From assembly GCA_033675265.1 (NCBI GenBank), contig JAUJYZ010001373.1:524658-588657 (forward strand): 64,000 nt of DNA. The letters run 5' to 3'. Position numbers and translations under genes: made by a program. The stretch comes from Actinostola sp. cb2023 (taxonomy: Eukaryota > Cnidaria > Anthozoa > Actiniaria > Actinostolidae). The notes beneath the pieces are model-generated. The model was not told the origin of the DNA and did no database searches. It worked only from the letters and a program-made list of their open reading frames with translations. How positions within the stretch are numbered: the first letter of the stretch is position 1; the number at the start of each line of letters is the position of its first letter. Positions 22,601 to 34,506 of this stretch are shown piece after piece.

Positions 22601-24480
22601 TAGCAAAGCTGGTTAGTTGAATGGGTAGTTACATAACAGTACTGCCAGTACGTACACTCCTACACTAATCGCCCATTTATAAACTAATTAGTGTATTATC
22701 AACTTTGAACCAGTCTCTTTCTCATTTATTTATTTCCCAGAATTTACAACAAGGCCAAGAAGTGTGAAGATCAAAGTGGCACCATAGAACTCAATAATCC
22801 TTTGGAAAAGTCCAGGTAGAACAAACCATGTCCAGACAGAAGGTCAGGTCACCATTTCCAAACTGAAGTGTGCTTTCTCCAACAAAATAAACCAGTTGGG
22901 CAATCAAACCAAGACATATCCTTCGCCAAGAAGGGTCATTAATTACCATTGAATATATTAATTTTTTTATGCTAAAGTTGTCATTGAAAGTAGTTTTCGC
23001 ACGAGGACTTAGACACAGAAATGAATCAAAACCTACAACCGAAGTCCGCAAACACATCCTACTGTATAAACTTTTGCCAGAGATCCACCAGACTTAAATT
23101 ATTTTTTGCCGGATCTTTATTTTCAAGTACAGTACTCTGACAGGCCAATCTTTATCTTGCCAAAATTGTATTGATTTAAGTAACTATTTTATTATGTTTA
23201 TTTAAAAATAACATAACATGAACATGTTAATATAAAAATCATGCACTTGGTTTATTAAGATGAGAAACATCTCAAATCAGCAACCAAGTCACTTTGTCAT
23301 GCTTCCCTAATTTACATTATCGCAGCAGGAAATATCAAGACGTACAGCTAAATTAATAATCTATGTCATCGGATCCAACCCAGAGAGACGATTATTTAAA
23401 CAAAGAATAAGCCTCACATGAGATCCAGCTATTGGTTCACAAACTGTGAAACAATAGAGGGATTTTATCCAGTGTTAACTTATTTAAATAATCAACCAGG
23501 CATGACAAAGTTTGCATGACTTGTAATAGAATATTTGAAACCATGTGTACAAAGAGAGCTTTCTTGTATACATTCAAGTTTCAAGGGATTTCTAAGCACC
23601 ATTTTCTAAGCCTTAACCTATGAACTTTACAAAAGGAGGAATTACAGTAACCATAAATAATAATAATAATAAATTATTATTATTATTAACATGATGTCAT
23701 ATCCATTAAAGAGGAGGTCCAGTCTATGGCTTCACAGGCTAGTCCCACCATATAAAGTACCCTCAGTAAGAATACACTTGGAAATATAAGAACAGTCTTA
23801 ATCCTAACCATGGCTTACCTTTAACCCAATGCGAGGTCGATCCTCCACTACATATATTGGTACATGTAGTATAAAACTACATGAATAAGATATGTAGGGC
23901 CAAGTGTAACTGCCTCAATGATGGATATGACATAGTAATTCCTCAAAAACTAATAGCTTTTATCTTGACTGACAACCGCAGAGAAATTCACCATGAAATA
24001 ACTGCCAATTACCACTGTGACTCAGGACAACGAGATGTGATAACAGGTCAAAAATGATCCAACCCTAATTTCTCATATTCGCAAATTTGGAGTTATCAAT
24101 CTCAGGAAAACTACCGCTGTTTTCTTCTTATTCATAATAACAAACCCTATGTAAATCAATGAGATGACGAAGTGAAACAAAAAGTTTTATGAATAAGAAG
24201 AAACAGGTTTTACCACTGACAGAGGACTCTCCTTAACCTACCTATTAGGTTGTGCTCAGATCAACTAAAATTTGATGACGAATGTGGCGTGTGGACGAGA
24301 ACTGAGCACAGAATTATAAACCCAAAAAACTAAAAGTTCAAAAAGAAGAATCCTGTCTCTGCCAGGGTGTCAAGTCAAGATAAAAGCCCTAGACCTAGTA
24401 ACATGCGTAGCCACTGCAATTTCCAGTGACTATGAAACAAATAACTACACAACAACAGACATGTTAAGTTGCCAATTATT
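22600..24480. other. No gene supported, copy A
   Basis: AT-rich sequence, matching about 52280-53430 and 56800-57740 in copy B. It includes an (AAT)n/(ATT)n microsatellite at about 23653-23690, absent from copy B. A hairpin-like pair around 24118-24210 (CTGTTTTCTTCTTATTCATAA versus TTATGAATAAGAAGAAACAG) suggests a fold-back element. Short minus-strand frames here have no recognisable product. Confidence 0.5.
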
Positions 24481-24589
24481 TTGAAAAGTCTAAGGGAGGG
24501 GTACCCAAAAATAAAATTTCACTGAACCTTGCATGTGGGTTTGACGCCACATGCTCGAAGTCTTCATCTGTCCTTTTGTTAGAATCCAT

Positions 24590-24718
24590 GACATCATTCT
24601 TGTGCTTGTAGATGCTGTAATATATGCAATCCATGACATCACCCTAGGCTTGTACAGATATACGCTGTGATATATGCAATCCATGACATCACTCTTGTGC
24701 TTGTAAATGCTGGAATAT
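24590..24718. repeat. 95-bp dimer minisatellite, about 1.3 units (copy A)
   Basis: The unit is a dimer of two related halves: ATGCAATCCATGACATCACC plus CTAGGCTTGTACAGATATACG, and ATGCAATCCATGACATCACT plus CTTGTGCTTGTAGATGCTG. Only one to one and a half dimers are present here, against about 25 at 57850-60245 in copy B. Confidence 0.9.
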
Positions 24719-24839
24719 AATTAAACAGAGAATTTAGAATGAATGCTGTGCACAGTTGCAATGCTCAACACAAGAAGTGCTCCTCCCTCAAATATGTTAG
24801 CCCTACCCCCAAACATGCAAGTCAAATAGTTTTCACCAA

Positions 24840-25480
24840 AAATTCCTATGCTTATCCCCTCTGACCTGTCCCCCTTAACCCCCATCACCAACCCCTCCCC
24901 ATCACCAACCCCTCTCCCCATCACCAACATCAGCACCTCCCTCCGCCCATCACTACCCCCTCCCCCCATCAACACCCACTCCTCTCATCAACAACCTGTC
25001 CCGCCATAACCACCCCTCTCCCCATCACCACGCCCTCCCAACATCAGCACCTCCCTCCGCCCATCACCACCCCCTCCCCCCATCAACACCCACTCCTCTC
25101 AACAACCCATCCCGCCATAACCACCCCTCTCCCCATCACCACGCCCTCTCAACATCAGCACCTCCCTCCGCCCATCACCACCCCCCTCCCCCTATCACCA
25201 CCCACTCCTCTCATCAACAACCTGTCCCGCCATAACCACCCCTCTCCCCATCACCACTCCCTCCCAACATCAGCACCTCCATCACCACCCCCCTCTGCCA
25301 TCACCACCCACTCCCCCATCACCACCCACTCCCCCATCAACACCCATTTCCCCATCACCACGCCCTCCCAACATCAGCACGCCCATCACCACCCCCCCCC
25401 CCTCCACCCATCATCACCCACTCCCCCCATGCCATCCCCATCCACTCCCCCCATCCCACCCATTCCCCTCATCAACACCC
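24840..25480. repeat. CCCCATCACCACCC-rich repeat (copy A)
   Basis: Irregular repeats of CCCCATCACCA, CCCTCCCAACATCAGCACC and CCATCAACACCCACTCCTC with extreme strand asymmetry (almost no G on the plus strand). Matches 60420-61060 in copy B. The purine-rich complement would favour triplex or non-B structure; that is inference. Confidence 0.9.
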
Positions 25481-25487
25481 CAAATAT

Positions 25488-26540
25488 TTATGAGACTTGT
25501 ACCTTGTTTGTCGTATTATCTGCTGGGCGATAGTCGTATGACGAGACCCTTCGCCTCGGAGAGTTTGAACCAGTTATACGGCGAGTCCTGGAAAAAAAGA
25601 AACAAATTGAGGAAAAAGTCTTGATAACAAAAAGCATTGTATTTATATAAAAGAAATTATCTGAGAAATTATTTGTTTGTTCTTTCAAAGCTTACATTCA
25701 AATATGGGCGGGAAACAGACCTCAATGCAAATTCACAATGTTTGAAGAATGACTTTTTTTAATCTTTTCAATTTTCAATAAGAATTTCTTGTTCAAATAG
25801 AAAAACAATGTAGAAAAAGAGACTCGAAGGAACATACCTTGTAGACTACACGTTGCGCCGGCCATTGAAGCGAACTGAACCAGGATTCCAAAGCTTTCTA
25901 AAAACGCCTCAAACACGTTATCCGAGGTTTCTACCGTCTTCAACACCATGGAACTGGTTTCTGCAAAAGGAATAACAATAAACAAACTTAGTATTGCACC
26001 AGATAAACGTTCGAAGGCAGAGTTTTGAGGAATATTTTGCCGACTTCACGGCTCCATTCAAAGTTTCAATTTGGCGCCAACGCGTTAACTCGGCGTTGCA
26101 CAGTTTGGATAAAACTTTTGCACAAAAATATATACATTCGAACGGGTAGAAACTGCTCAAACTTATAGGAAACAGTATCTTCTAAAGGAAGAGGTAGGAA
26201 TAATACGGACTTGCACTCACATTTAGGAAGTTTTCATGGATAACTTTCGTCTTCAGGCGTGTTCACCATGTGCTTCGGACTCGAGACCAGATTTTCGCAA
26301 AATTCCATTTGAAAAATGCCTTTCTGAAGTAGCCATTAGCAAGTTCGGTCGAAGGACTTTCTGAAAACTGCATATTAAGGAAGATAGATTAAATTTTGCG
26401 CAAAATATTGGACAAAATTCGGGAAGGCATCTTACCTTGCTGCTACACTCTTCACGCTCTTCTTCCAAGTGACAAAACGCGCCGAGAAAGAAGCCCTTTG
26501 AGTGCACATAGTCCCGTGCAATTGCGGTTTCAGCCAATCA
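25488..26540 (-). CDS. Putative minus-strand spliced gene upstream of the 27256 gene (low confidence)
   Basis: Several exon-like pieces have good splice sites on the minus strand. One piece ends at 26436 with GCAAG|GTAAG. Another at 25838-25960 is bounded by TTTTGCAG and CAAG|GTATG and encodes ETSSMVLKTVETSDNVFEAF...; a CTTTTTTTCCAG acceptor stands at about 25590. The 25838-25960 exon is conserved in copy B (about 61415-61537), where the flanking frame is open for 145 codons. A coherent phase through all pieces could not be built, and copies A and B differ by single-base indels (AAAA versus AAA near 26474; ATATTTTGCC versus ATATTTGCC near 26030). No family is recognised. It would be divergent to the 27256 gene. 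Confidence 0.3.
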
Positions 26541-26621
26541 GAAGCGATTTAGAAAAATCGACAGTTTTAACGAGCCAATCAGAATCTAAGAGTCATATTC
26601 GGTGATTGACAGGTTTGGAAA

Positions 26622-26705
26622 ATTATGGGGTGAACTATGGGGTGGACTATGGGGTGGACTATGGGGTGGACTTACTGGACTATGGGGTGGACTATGGGGG
26701 GAGTA
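26622..26705. repeat. 18-bp tandem repeat TATGGGGTGGAC (copy A)
   Basis: Six or so copies of CTATGGGGTGGA(CTTA) in the putative divergent promoter region. The array in copy B (about 62198-62285) has a slightly different arrangement (TTACTTACTGG instead of TTACTGG). Confidence 0.85.
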
Positions 26706-27084
26706 TATGTGGGTACTTTTTGAGGGAAGCACAGGAAACCCGCACACGGAAAAACACGGAACTTGTTGAATATCGAAAAGATTAACGATTTTAATCGATT
26801 TTAAGTTTTCAGTCAGCTGGTTGCATGTTATTGGGAGGTTTTGCTTTACAAATTACTTACAATTTACAAATATTTAGAAAGTTTTTCTCTTAAAATCGAG
26901 GTTTTGAGCAAGAAAAATGACGGTTTGACGGCCACTCGCGTCGGATTTTGACTTGAAAAATATACATAATAATAATATTACATTCCTTAAAACCTGAGTG
27001 ACGTAATGCGCTTACGTAATGCACAAGCATTGTTCATAACTCCCAAAAGCCTTTGCGCCGAGCATGCGTAGAAAGAAAGAGTCA

Positions 27085-27255
27085 TTTTTGCGCATGCGCA
27101 TGCGCTCCAATGCGCGCTATGACGTGCGCGTTTCACATGTGACGTCATAACCAATTACCAAAATCGAATCCCTCACTTTTCTGAATCTTTTTTTAAGAGG
27201 AGGACGCATTTAATTATTCGCGAGGAAAGATTGTTTATTAACCAACCATATCGTC
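27085..27255 (+). promoter_or_regulatory. Promoter of the 27256 gene: NRF-1-like and CRE-like sites
   Basis: TGCGCATGCGCATGCGC at 27089-27105 contains two overlapping perfect NRF-1-type palindromes. TGACGTCA at 27140-27147 is a consensus CRE, followed by CCAATTACC. The region is rich in TGCGC and lies 110-170 bp before the ATG at 27256. Both motifs are unchanged in copy B (62672-62688 and 62723-62730). Function is inferred from motif identity. Confidence 0.55.
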
Positions 27256-30200
27256 ATGTCTGATCGTAAATCTCAGTCAAGGAAATCGTTTTTGCCTGAG
27301 GTGGCCAAAAGAGAAATGAGTCGAGCCGGACTTAACAACGCCGGAAAGAAATTTCACCCTGCAGTCGGTACGACCAGCGAAGAGACCGATCAATCTCTCA
27401 TGGACTACTACAGGGCGTTTTTGGGACCAGTTGAAAATCAGCCCGACGAAGAAATTCAAGAAGATATCGAGACCGAATTCCTGGAAGTTGTCACCAGTTC
27501 ACCGCAGGTGTGCAGTGAGGAAGAGGACGTTGACAGCTCTAAAACCAACGAAGAGCCACAGGAGAAGCCAAAGCCGGCTGACCACTATCTCATGAGCGTA
27601 GAGCCAGTTGACAGCTCCGATACCAACGAAGAGCCAAAGGAAAAGCCAAAGCCGGCTGCCAGACACTGTACCATGAGCGTGGAAAAAGAGAAACCGCCAA
27701 AACAAGAACTTTGCATTGGTAAATCGCCGCTTACTCCCGCCTTGAAGCCGAGACGTTATCGGAGGGCAGCTTTTGATTTAGGAACGCCCGTCGTGGAATC
27801 AGGGATGCCGCATCAACCCTCCTCGGCCAGGATGCACAATCAAATGGAGGCTCTTTTTGGAGGAGAAGAAGTATGTAGCCTGCCATCTAAGAAACCATCA
27901 CTAGAAGAGCTCGTACTAGAAGGTACTATAACTGTGTATGATAGAACTTTGGTTTTGTGAGGTTGATGTTTTAACGATTTGTTTTGATTGATTTTCATCT
28001 TACAGACTCAAAACCCAAAAGGCAAGGCCGTCATGGTGACAAAGAAACCAAAACCCGCCAAGAACCTCCGAAGATACATCCTCTGGGGACTCTGGGTGAA
28101 TCATGTGAGTTTATACTAGATTCTGCTTTTAGCATATTGTAACTACAACTTATGATGGGCGTGTACTTTTAGTATTATTAATTGATTAATTAATTAATTG
28201 ATTACTTAAGTAATTATTTTAAATATTTTATTGATTGATTTATTGATTCATCCACTATTATTTATTTATTGATTTGTTTGTTTCCTTTGCTTTCTTTCTT
28301 GTCTTTTTATATGTGGAATATAGAGGTTCTACTGAATTTTATTATTTTATTCATTCATTCAAATGAATGAATGAACTATGGTTAGGAGGAGACCTCATCA
28401 CCCGTATAGGTGCTTTTCATGAGGGACCTCCAAGAATTCATTTATTCATTCATTCGCTATTATTTATTTATTTATATTTTGTTTCTTTATTTTGATTTCT
28501 TTCCTGTCTCTTTATATGTTTGCTTATTTATTCATTCATCCATCCATTTTTTCATTCATTCATTCATTCATTCATTCATTCATTCATTCATTCATTCATT
28601 CATTCATTCATTCATTCATTCATTCATTCATTCATTCATTCATCATTCATTCATTCATCCATCCATCCATCAATTCATTCGTTCGTTCGTTCGTTCATTC
28701 ATTCATTCATTCATTCATTCATTCATCCATCCATCCATCCATCCATCCATCCATCCATCCATCCATCCATCCATCCATTCATTCATTTATTCATTCATTC
28801 ATTCATTTATTCATTCATCCATCCATTCATTCGTTCATTCATTTATTCATCCATTCGTTCATTCATTCATTTATTCATTCATTCATCCATCCATTCATCC
28901 ATTCATTCATTCATTTATTCATTCATTTATTTATTTATTCATTCATTCATTCGTTCATTCATCCATTCATTCGCTCATTCATTCATTTATTCATTGATTC
29001 ATTGATTCATTGATTCATTGATTCATTGATTCATTGATTCTTGATTCATTGATTCATTGATTCATTGATTCATTGATTCATTGATTCATTGATTCATTGA
29101 TTCATTGATTCATTGATTCATTGATTCAATGATTCATTGATTCATTGATTCATTGATTCATTGATTCATTGATTCATTGATTCATTCATTTATTCATTCA
29201 TTCATTTATTTATTCATTCATTCATTCATCCATTCATTCATTTATTCATTCATTCATCCATCCATTCATTCATTTATTCATTTATTTATTTATCAGGAGC
29301 CCGATTTATTCAATTATTCATTCATTCATTCATTCATTCATTCATTCATTCATTCATTCATTCGTTCATTCATTCATTTATTTATTCATTCATTCATCCA
29401 TCCATCCATCCATCCATTCATTCATTTATTCATTCATTTATTCATTTATTTATTCATTCATTCATTCATTCATTTCTTTGTCTATCTATTCTAACGTCAA
29501 AGGGAAAGGACACTATCCATTTTACCACAACTTGAGAACAAAAGATCACCTCCATGTCCTGTTCGGAGCACACGAATTCATAACAAGCCAACTGAGTCGT
29601 AATGAACAGACCATCAGCGATAAGACTAAAACACAGGCCGAGATGTCAAAGGCAATACATGAAATGTTTGGTGCAAAACCTCTTATAAGCCACAAGCATC
29701 AACAACCAGCGCCGACGACTCTTGATCCAACTCCACAGGTGAATAAACGTTCATTTTTCATTGATGGATTGGAGGTTGTTAGTTGATTAGTTTAGTTGTT
29801 TTGTGTGCTCGGCAGGCTTGCTGGAAAGTCAACAGCCTGCCTGGTTTGTTAATTGTCTGGCTGGTTTGTCACAATGTTCGAACAGGATGATTTGTTTGTA
29901 GTAATAATGTCAGCAATCAATGGCTGGGTTGATCACAGTGATTTATATCACCAATCTGTAAATCGATAGGAAACTCAGACAACTACATCGCGTCTGCAAA
30001 GCATTTTCTCAAAATCAAAACCTGAAAATGAAATGGAGAAGAACGAAGACGCTGAGCCCAAGACATCCAAGTCTGAACTACGAAAAGAACGCAAGAAGAA
30101 AAAGAAGACTAACAAGAAGGAGAAGAAGGAAAAGAAGGAGAAGAAGGAAAAGAAGGAGAAGAAGGAGAAGAATGAAAAGATGGAGAAGAAGGAGAAGAAG

Positions 30201-32521
30201 AAGGAAAAAGAATGAGAAGAAGGAGAAGAAGGAGAAGAAGGAAAAGAAGGAGAAGAAGGAAAAGAATGGGAAAGAACGCCATAGTAAATGCGCAAAAGGT
30301 ATGGTTTGTCAACCTGTTAGTATGACTGACTAACTTTCTGCCTAAGTCCGTGTCTGTTTACGTTTGTCTCTATGAGAGATGACTACTGACTGACTAACGG
30401 ATTGATTGAATCGAAATAATAACTGCATGATTGACCAACTGACTGACTGTCTTCCATTATAAGTGTCTGTTTGTCTCTATGAGAGATGACTGACGAACTG
30501 ACTGACTGACTGACTAACTGATTTATTAACCGACTGACAGACTGACTGTCTTCCATTATAAGTCTACATTTTTGCGTGTCTGTCTGTATACGCTCGTCCG
30601 TCTAGTTAGCTGACGTGGGGACGGCCTTTTTTGTTTTCGTCAGTAACTTATTTATACAAAGATTCTTATACAAACATTTCTCATATTTTAATCATATCGG
30701 TGTAGACGATCAAACCAACAGAACCGATGACTTTGAAGACAAGTTCACCGAGGAATCTAGGATAATCGACGGGACCTTCTCTCTCAGAAGCTACATGTAC
30801 AGCCAGGGACATATTCTTCTTGACAATGAAGCTCCAACATTAACCTTGCATGGTAAGGATTTGTACACTTGAAGAGAAGAAGTAAGGAGATGAATTGTAT
30901 TAACTATTTGTCTTTTCTTGTTCAAGGCCGTAACAACAAGGTTGCTCCTGTAGATAAAACAGCTCCAGTAGCGCGGAAAGCAACGCCTTTTGTCGAGCCT
31001 CCAGAGCGTTTGAATAAAGAGGAGCTCGCACAATCCAAGGACGAGCATAGCAAGATGGGTCGTAGTTGGTTTAGACGAAGGAGACACTCCAGCGAGTTGC
31101 CGAAAGTAGACGAAGAGCCCGAGGAACCAGAAGATCCCGTATGTAATCATTGTCTTTTTTATTCTAAGGCGGGTGGGGTCAGGAGAATGTGCGGGTGGTC
31201 CAATGAGAGGCACGGCATGGGGTGGGACGGGGATATCTGAAATGATCAAGATGCTTAGAAAACGCAGACGGCATAAAGTGAGTAGGTGAGGAGGCACAGA
31301 GAGAAAGTAGAGACACTGCGGCGTAGCCAGATATACGCGCGTCTTTTTTATGGGTTTCCTGCATACTGCGCATGCATGGGCGCGTCGCTCTACCACAGGA
31401 AACCCATCAAAAAGAGACGCGCGCGCACGAATATTTTATTTATTTATTATACCACGACTTCTGAAGAAATGGTTTGTTTATTTCAATCAAATTCTCACTC
31501 TTTTAAGCAATTTAAAAAAATTACCAAAAACCACTAAATAAGAGCTTGGGCTGCCTGTGAAAAACAATAACTTTTAGTTCATAACAAACCACGACATATC
31601 GACTTGTTTTGTTGACTCACTAGATGTTTTTATTCCAACCATTATTACTTTCTAAGATTGATTCTGTCCCAAGAAACAAAGTCAAACGACCAAAATCCGC
31701 CAGACCCAAGTCTCGCCTGCAAAGAAGATTAGATAACGCAGTAGCTGCTGTAAAGGGACGATTCACATCCATACCTGAGAACGTTCACCAAGAAATCGAA
31801 GTCAGTAATGCAGAGCAGGAAGACCACAGCAACGATGTAGTGCCGTTCGTTCCTGAAGACGTGGCTTCTTCTCCAGAACCATTGGACACTGTTGCAGCAA
31901 GATGGGGAGACAGAGCTGTGAGTATATTAAATAACACCCAATAGTAGTTTAACTATAAACTATATAGACACACTGCAATACTGAGCGCAATATTGCTGGT
32001 AATAGGGAGACAGAGCTGTGAGTATATTAAATAACACCCAATAGTAGTTTAACTATAAAGGTAGAGACACAATGCAATACTGAGCGCAATATTGCTGGTA
32101 ATAGGGAGACAGAGCTGTGAGTATATTAAATAACACCCAATAGTAGTTTAACTATAAAGGTATAGACACACTGCAATACTGAGCGCAATATTGCTGGTAA
32201 TAGGGAGATAGAGCTGTGAGTATATTAACTAACACCCAATAGTAGTTTAACTATAAAGGTATAGACACACTGCAATACTGAGCGCAATATTGCTGGTAAA
32301 TGTGATTGCAGGATATTGAAAATATTGGTCAATTTCTATTCTTATGAATTCTCACTAAATGTTTGTGTTTTATTCAGTTTTCTCCAGACTACGACGCTCA
32401 GATCCCATCAGCACCTGTATCATCTCCATCTGTATCATCTCCACTGGAACCAGTCGAAAAGCAGAGTGGACGACTAAGCCGCCTGGGCTTCCTACGTATT
32501 GGTCGCCGCAAGAAGGCATAA
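27256..32521 (+). CDS. Uncharacterised 8-exon gene, ~694-residue charged protein
   Basis: I do not recognise the family. Coding exons with matching phases: 27256-27922, 28006-28104, 29503-29738, 29979-30298, 30706-30852, 30927-31138, 31657-31917 and 32378-32521 (stop TAA). All introns are GT-AG. The N-terminal exon (MSDRKSQSRKSFLPEVAKRE...) is acidic, with two EEPxEKPKPA-type repeats. Exon 3 encodes HYPFYHNLRTKDHLHVLFGA. Exon 4 is a Lys/Glu-rich (KEK)n tract. Exons 6-8 are basic, with Ser/Pro-rich stretches, ending SRLGFLRIGRRKKA. No signal peptide or membrane segment is seen; composition suggests a nuclear or scaffold protein (inference). Exon 4 is 1 nt out of phase: a TGA at 30213-30215 interrupts the KEK tract while the following reading frame continues correctly into exon 5. 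This is either an indel error in the purine repeat or a real break. Exons 1-2 recur at 62839-63687. Confidence 0.65.
28330..29485. repeat. (ATTC)n / (ATCC)n / (TTGATTCA)n microsatellite in an intron
   Basis: More than 1 kb of TTCA, ATCC, TTTA and TTGATTCA tetra/octamers fills the intron between exons 2 and 3 and reaches to within about 20 bp of the acceptor at 29503. The 100-195 codon plus-strand frames (poly Ile/His/Ser/Phe) are repeat artefacts. Confidence 0.95.
31333..31424. repeat. Hairpin element in intron 6 of the uncharacterised gene
   Basis: CGCGCGTCTTTTTTATGGGTTTCCTG and CAGGAAACCCAT-CAAAAAGAGACGCGCG are inverted, with a ~35-bp loop containing GCGCATGCATGGGCGCG. A CAGGAAACCCAT motif also occurs at about 17530 inside the 17382-18292 transposon. 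Confidence 0.65.
31905..32297. repeat. ~97-bp tandem duplication carrying an exon end and its splice donor
   Basis: The last bases of exon 7 plus its donor (GGGAGACAGAGCT|GTGAGTATATTAA) recur three more times inside the following intron, at about 32006, 32103 and 32204. Each copy includes ACCCAATAGTAGTTTAACTATAAA and CACTGCAATACTGAGCGCAATATTGCTGGTAA. The copies are nearly identical. The CAATACTGAGCGCAATATTG portion is itself semi-palindromic. Confidence 0.88.
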
Positions 32522-32641
32522 ACTCATTTTGATGCTCGTTTTAATATTTGAAGGTATGTTATAACTATAATAATAATAAGGCGGTTCTTATATAGCACTT
32601 TTCACATTGTCTCAATGCGCTTTACAACCGATGGGGCTGTA

Positions 32642-32904
32642 TACAGTCATTCTCAAAAAGGTTGTCCAGATAAAAAGACTACAATACTACAATAAAGTCA
32701 CGTGATTCATTATGTATTCAATTTCCTCGCGTGGAATTTCAATTTGAGATGCAAAAGTACACGGCATTGTGAGAACTGAATGTGATGGCACTAGTATCAA
32801 CTCGCAGTTCCACGCGCAGAAATTGAAGACTTAAATGAATCACGTGACTTTATTGTAGTATTGTAGTCTTTTCATCTGGACAGCCTATTTGAGAATGACT
32901 GTAT
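32642..32904. mobile_element. Tc1/mariner-like MITE, TA-flanked, ~260 bp
   Basis: Ends TACAGTCATTCTCAAA and TTTGAGAATGACTGTA are inverted with TA at both sides. The inverted match extends inward through GTCCAGAT, AAAGACTACAATACTACAATA and AAGTCACGTGATTCATT. No coding. It lies just after the 3' end of the 27256 gene. Confidence 0.8.
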
Positions 32905-33377
32905 GTTATATCAAATGTTACATGTAGTTAGAAATATTTATAACTACTTGAGCAAGATTCTATTATGCAATAAACTAAAATTAAGTAAATCATTTTCTCT
33001 TTTTCAGATTTCATTATTGTATGTACGTAACACGGATCGAAGCAAAAGCTTCACACTCTACTAATTTTTACAAACTCTTTTCTAACAAAGTCAGTTTTGA
33101 CATTCAGCTTTTTCCCTTTTTCTATATTTATTCACATAGTCTGCATTCTTTCAATAGTTTAGTCGAGTTTTAGAAATTACTGCTGGAAACTCCTGGAGCA
33201 CAACGAGGTAATTTTTTAGCTTCGTCGCTGTTGTACTATGACGTCATTGTTTAGATTTTACCCCGACTGACCTCGAAGCTGGTAGACGTTGGAAAACGAA
33301 TCACTAAATAACTCAGTAATCTTATGTACTCAAAACAAAATGAAGTCGAAATAGATCTTTTTACTTACTTAATACTA

Positions 33378-33661
33378 AATAGACCTCTTTAGCTTCTATG
33401 CAAATTGCCCATTTCAAACCATGTGATGTAAACATTCTCTGGAGAATTGTTCCTTTATATTTCTGAAATTTATTCGTTCATATTCAAATCAAATCAAAAG
33501 GCTTTATTTTATGAGGGTGACACTAAACAGACTGACTGATAAACTTGTGGCCCTCTTGAAACTTGTGGCCCTATTGAAAGGACTAATTCTCCAGAGAACA
33601 CCATGTTTACATCACATGGTTTGAAATGGGCAATTTACATACGAAGATTGAGAGGTCTATT
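33378..33661. mobile_element. MITE with ~75-bp inverted repeats
   Basis: AATAGACCTCT at the left and AGAGGTCTATT at the right mark the ends. The inner arms match over GCAAATTGCCCATTTCAAAC, CATGTGATGTAAACAT and TCTCTGGAGAATT. The spacer is about 120 bp, with no gene. Confidence 0.75.
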
Positions 33662-33779
33662 CCGGCAAATGTTCAGAGTTCAGTTGCTTCGATACTTTGT
33701 AGAATACTTTGTAGAATTACCTTAACTTTGTGTTTATAGTTGTCTTTAATCGTCTCTTTTACTCCGTCTTCTAACTCGT

Positions 33780-34465
33780 CTTTACTTCTTCTGGAGACTT
33801 GTCAGTCTTTACTTCTTCTGGAGACTTGTCAGTCTTTACTTCTTCTGGAGACTTGTGGTCTTTACTTCTTCTGGAGACTTGTAGTCTTTACTTCTTCTGG
33901 AGACTTGTGGTCTTTACTTCTTCTGGAGACTTGTGGTCTTTACTTCTTCTGCAGACTTGTGGTCTTTACTTCTTCTGGAGACTTGTCAGTCTTTACTTCT
34001 TCTGGAGACTTGCAGTCTTTACTTCTTCTGCAGACTTAATTGTCAGTCTTTACTTCTTCTGCAGACTTGTGGTCTTTACTTCTTCTGGAGACTTGTCAGT
34101 AGTCTTTACTTCTTCTGGAGACTTAGTAAAGACGTTAAGCAGTCTCTCGAGAAGAAATAAAGACTACGACAAGTCACTAGAAAAAAAAGGCTTAGTCTCT
34201 CCAGAACTGAAGACTACGACAGTAGTTTACCCCCCCCCCCCCCCCCTACCCCCCCCCCCCCCATATGGCGTAGTTGGGGGGGGGGGGGGGGGGAGAGGTC
34301 ATATATAAGAGGATTAAATTTATAGCGTAGTTGGAGGGGGAGGGGTGGCTAGAATGACCAAAGTCCATAGAGGACTGTTTCATCAGAGGATTAAAGGTAA
34401 GAGGATTAAATTCACAGCGTAACTGGTAGGGGAGGGGTGGTAGGGGAGGGGTGGCCAAGATGGCA
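33780..34465. repeat. Left arm of a ~6.4-kb fold-back structure (GTCTTTACTTCTTCTGGAGACTT repeats)
   Basis: A 24-26 bp minisatellite (GTCTTTACTTCTTCTGGAGACTTGTG and variants, about 14 copies to 34130) is followed by a C-run/G-run and by GTAGTTGGAGGGGGAGGGG motifs. The same parts occur in inverse order and orientation at 39785-40235. The open frames (YFFWRLVVFTSSGDL type) are repeat artefacts. Confidence 0.8.
34211..34292. repeat. Poly-C / poly-G palindrome
   Basis: Two C tracts separated by TA are followed by CATATGGCGTAGTT and a G tract of about 20. The tracts can pair with each other or form G-quadruplex / i-motif structures. Lengths here are probably unreliable in any sequencing technology. 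Confidence 0.85.
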
Positions 34466-34506
34466 GCTGCCATAAAAAGGTGAAATTGACTGACCGGCAA
34501 TAAAAA

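Larger units (their letters stand above)
20466..28412. repeat. Duplicated segment, copy A
   Basis: From TTTATAGGTTCACT at about 20466 onward, this sequence is nearly identical and colinear with 42386-64000. The correspondence is broken in the other copy only by discrete insertions (a 340-bp MITE, the BEL element, the 53431-56800 block, expanded minisatellites). It runs at least to 28412, where the window ends in copy B. Copy A holds the empty target site of the BEL element (GTATCATCTCTGCAC at about 21013-21027). Confidence 0.9.

Noticed and set aside
28410..29494. Long Ile/His/Ser/Phe frames
   Set aside because: ATTC/ATCC microsatellite within an intron of the 27256 gene.
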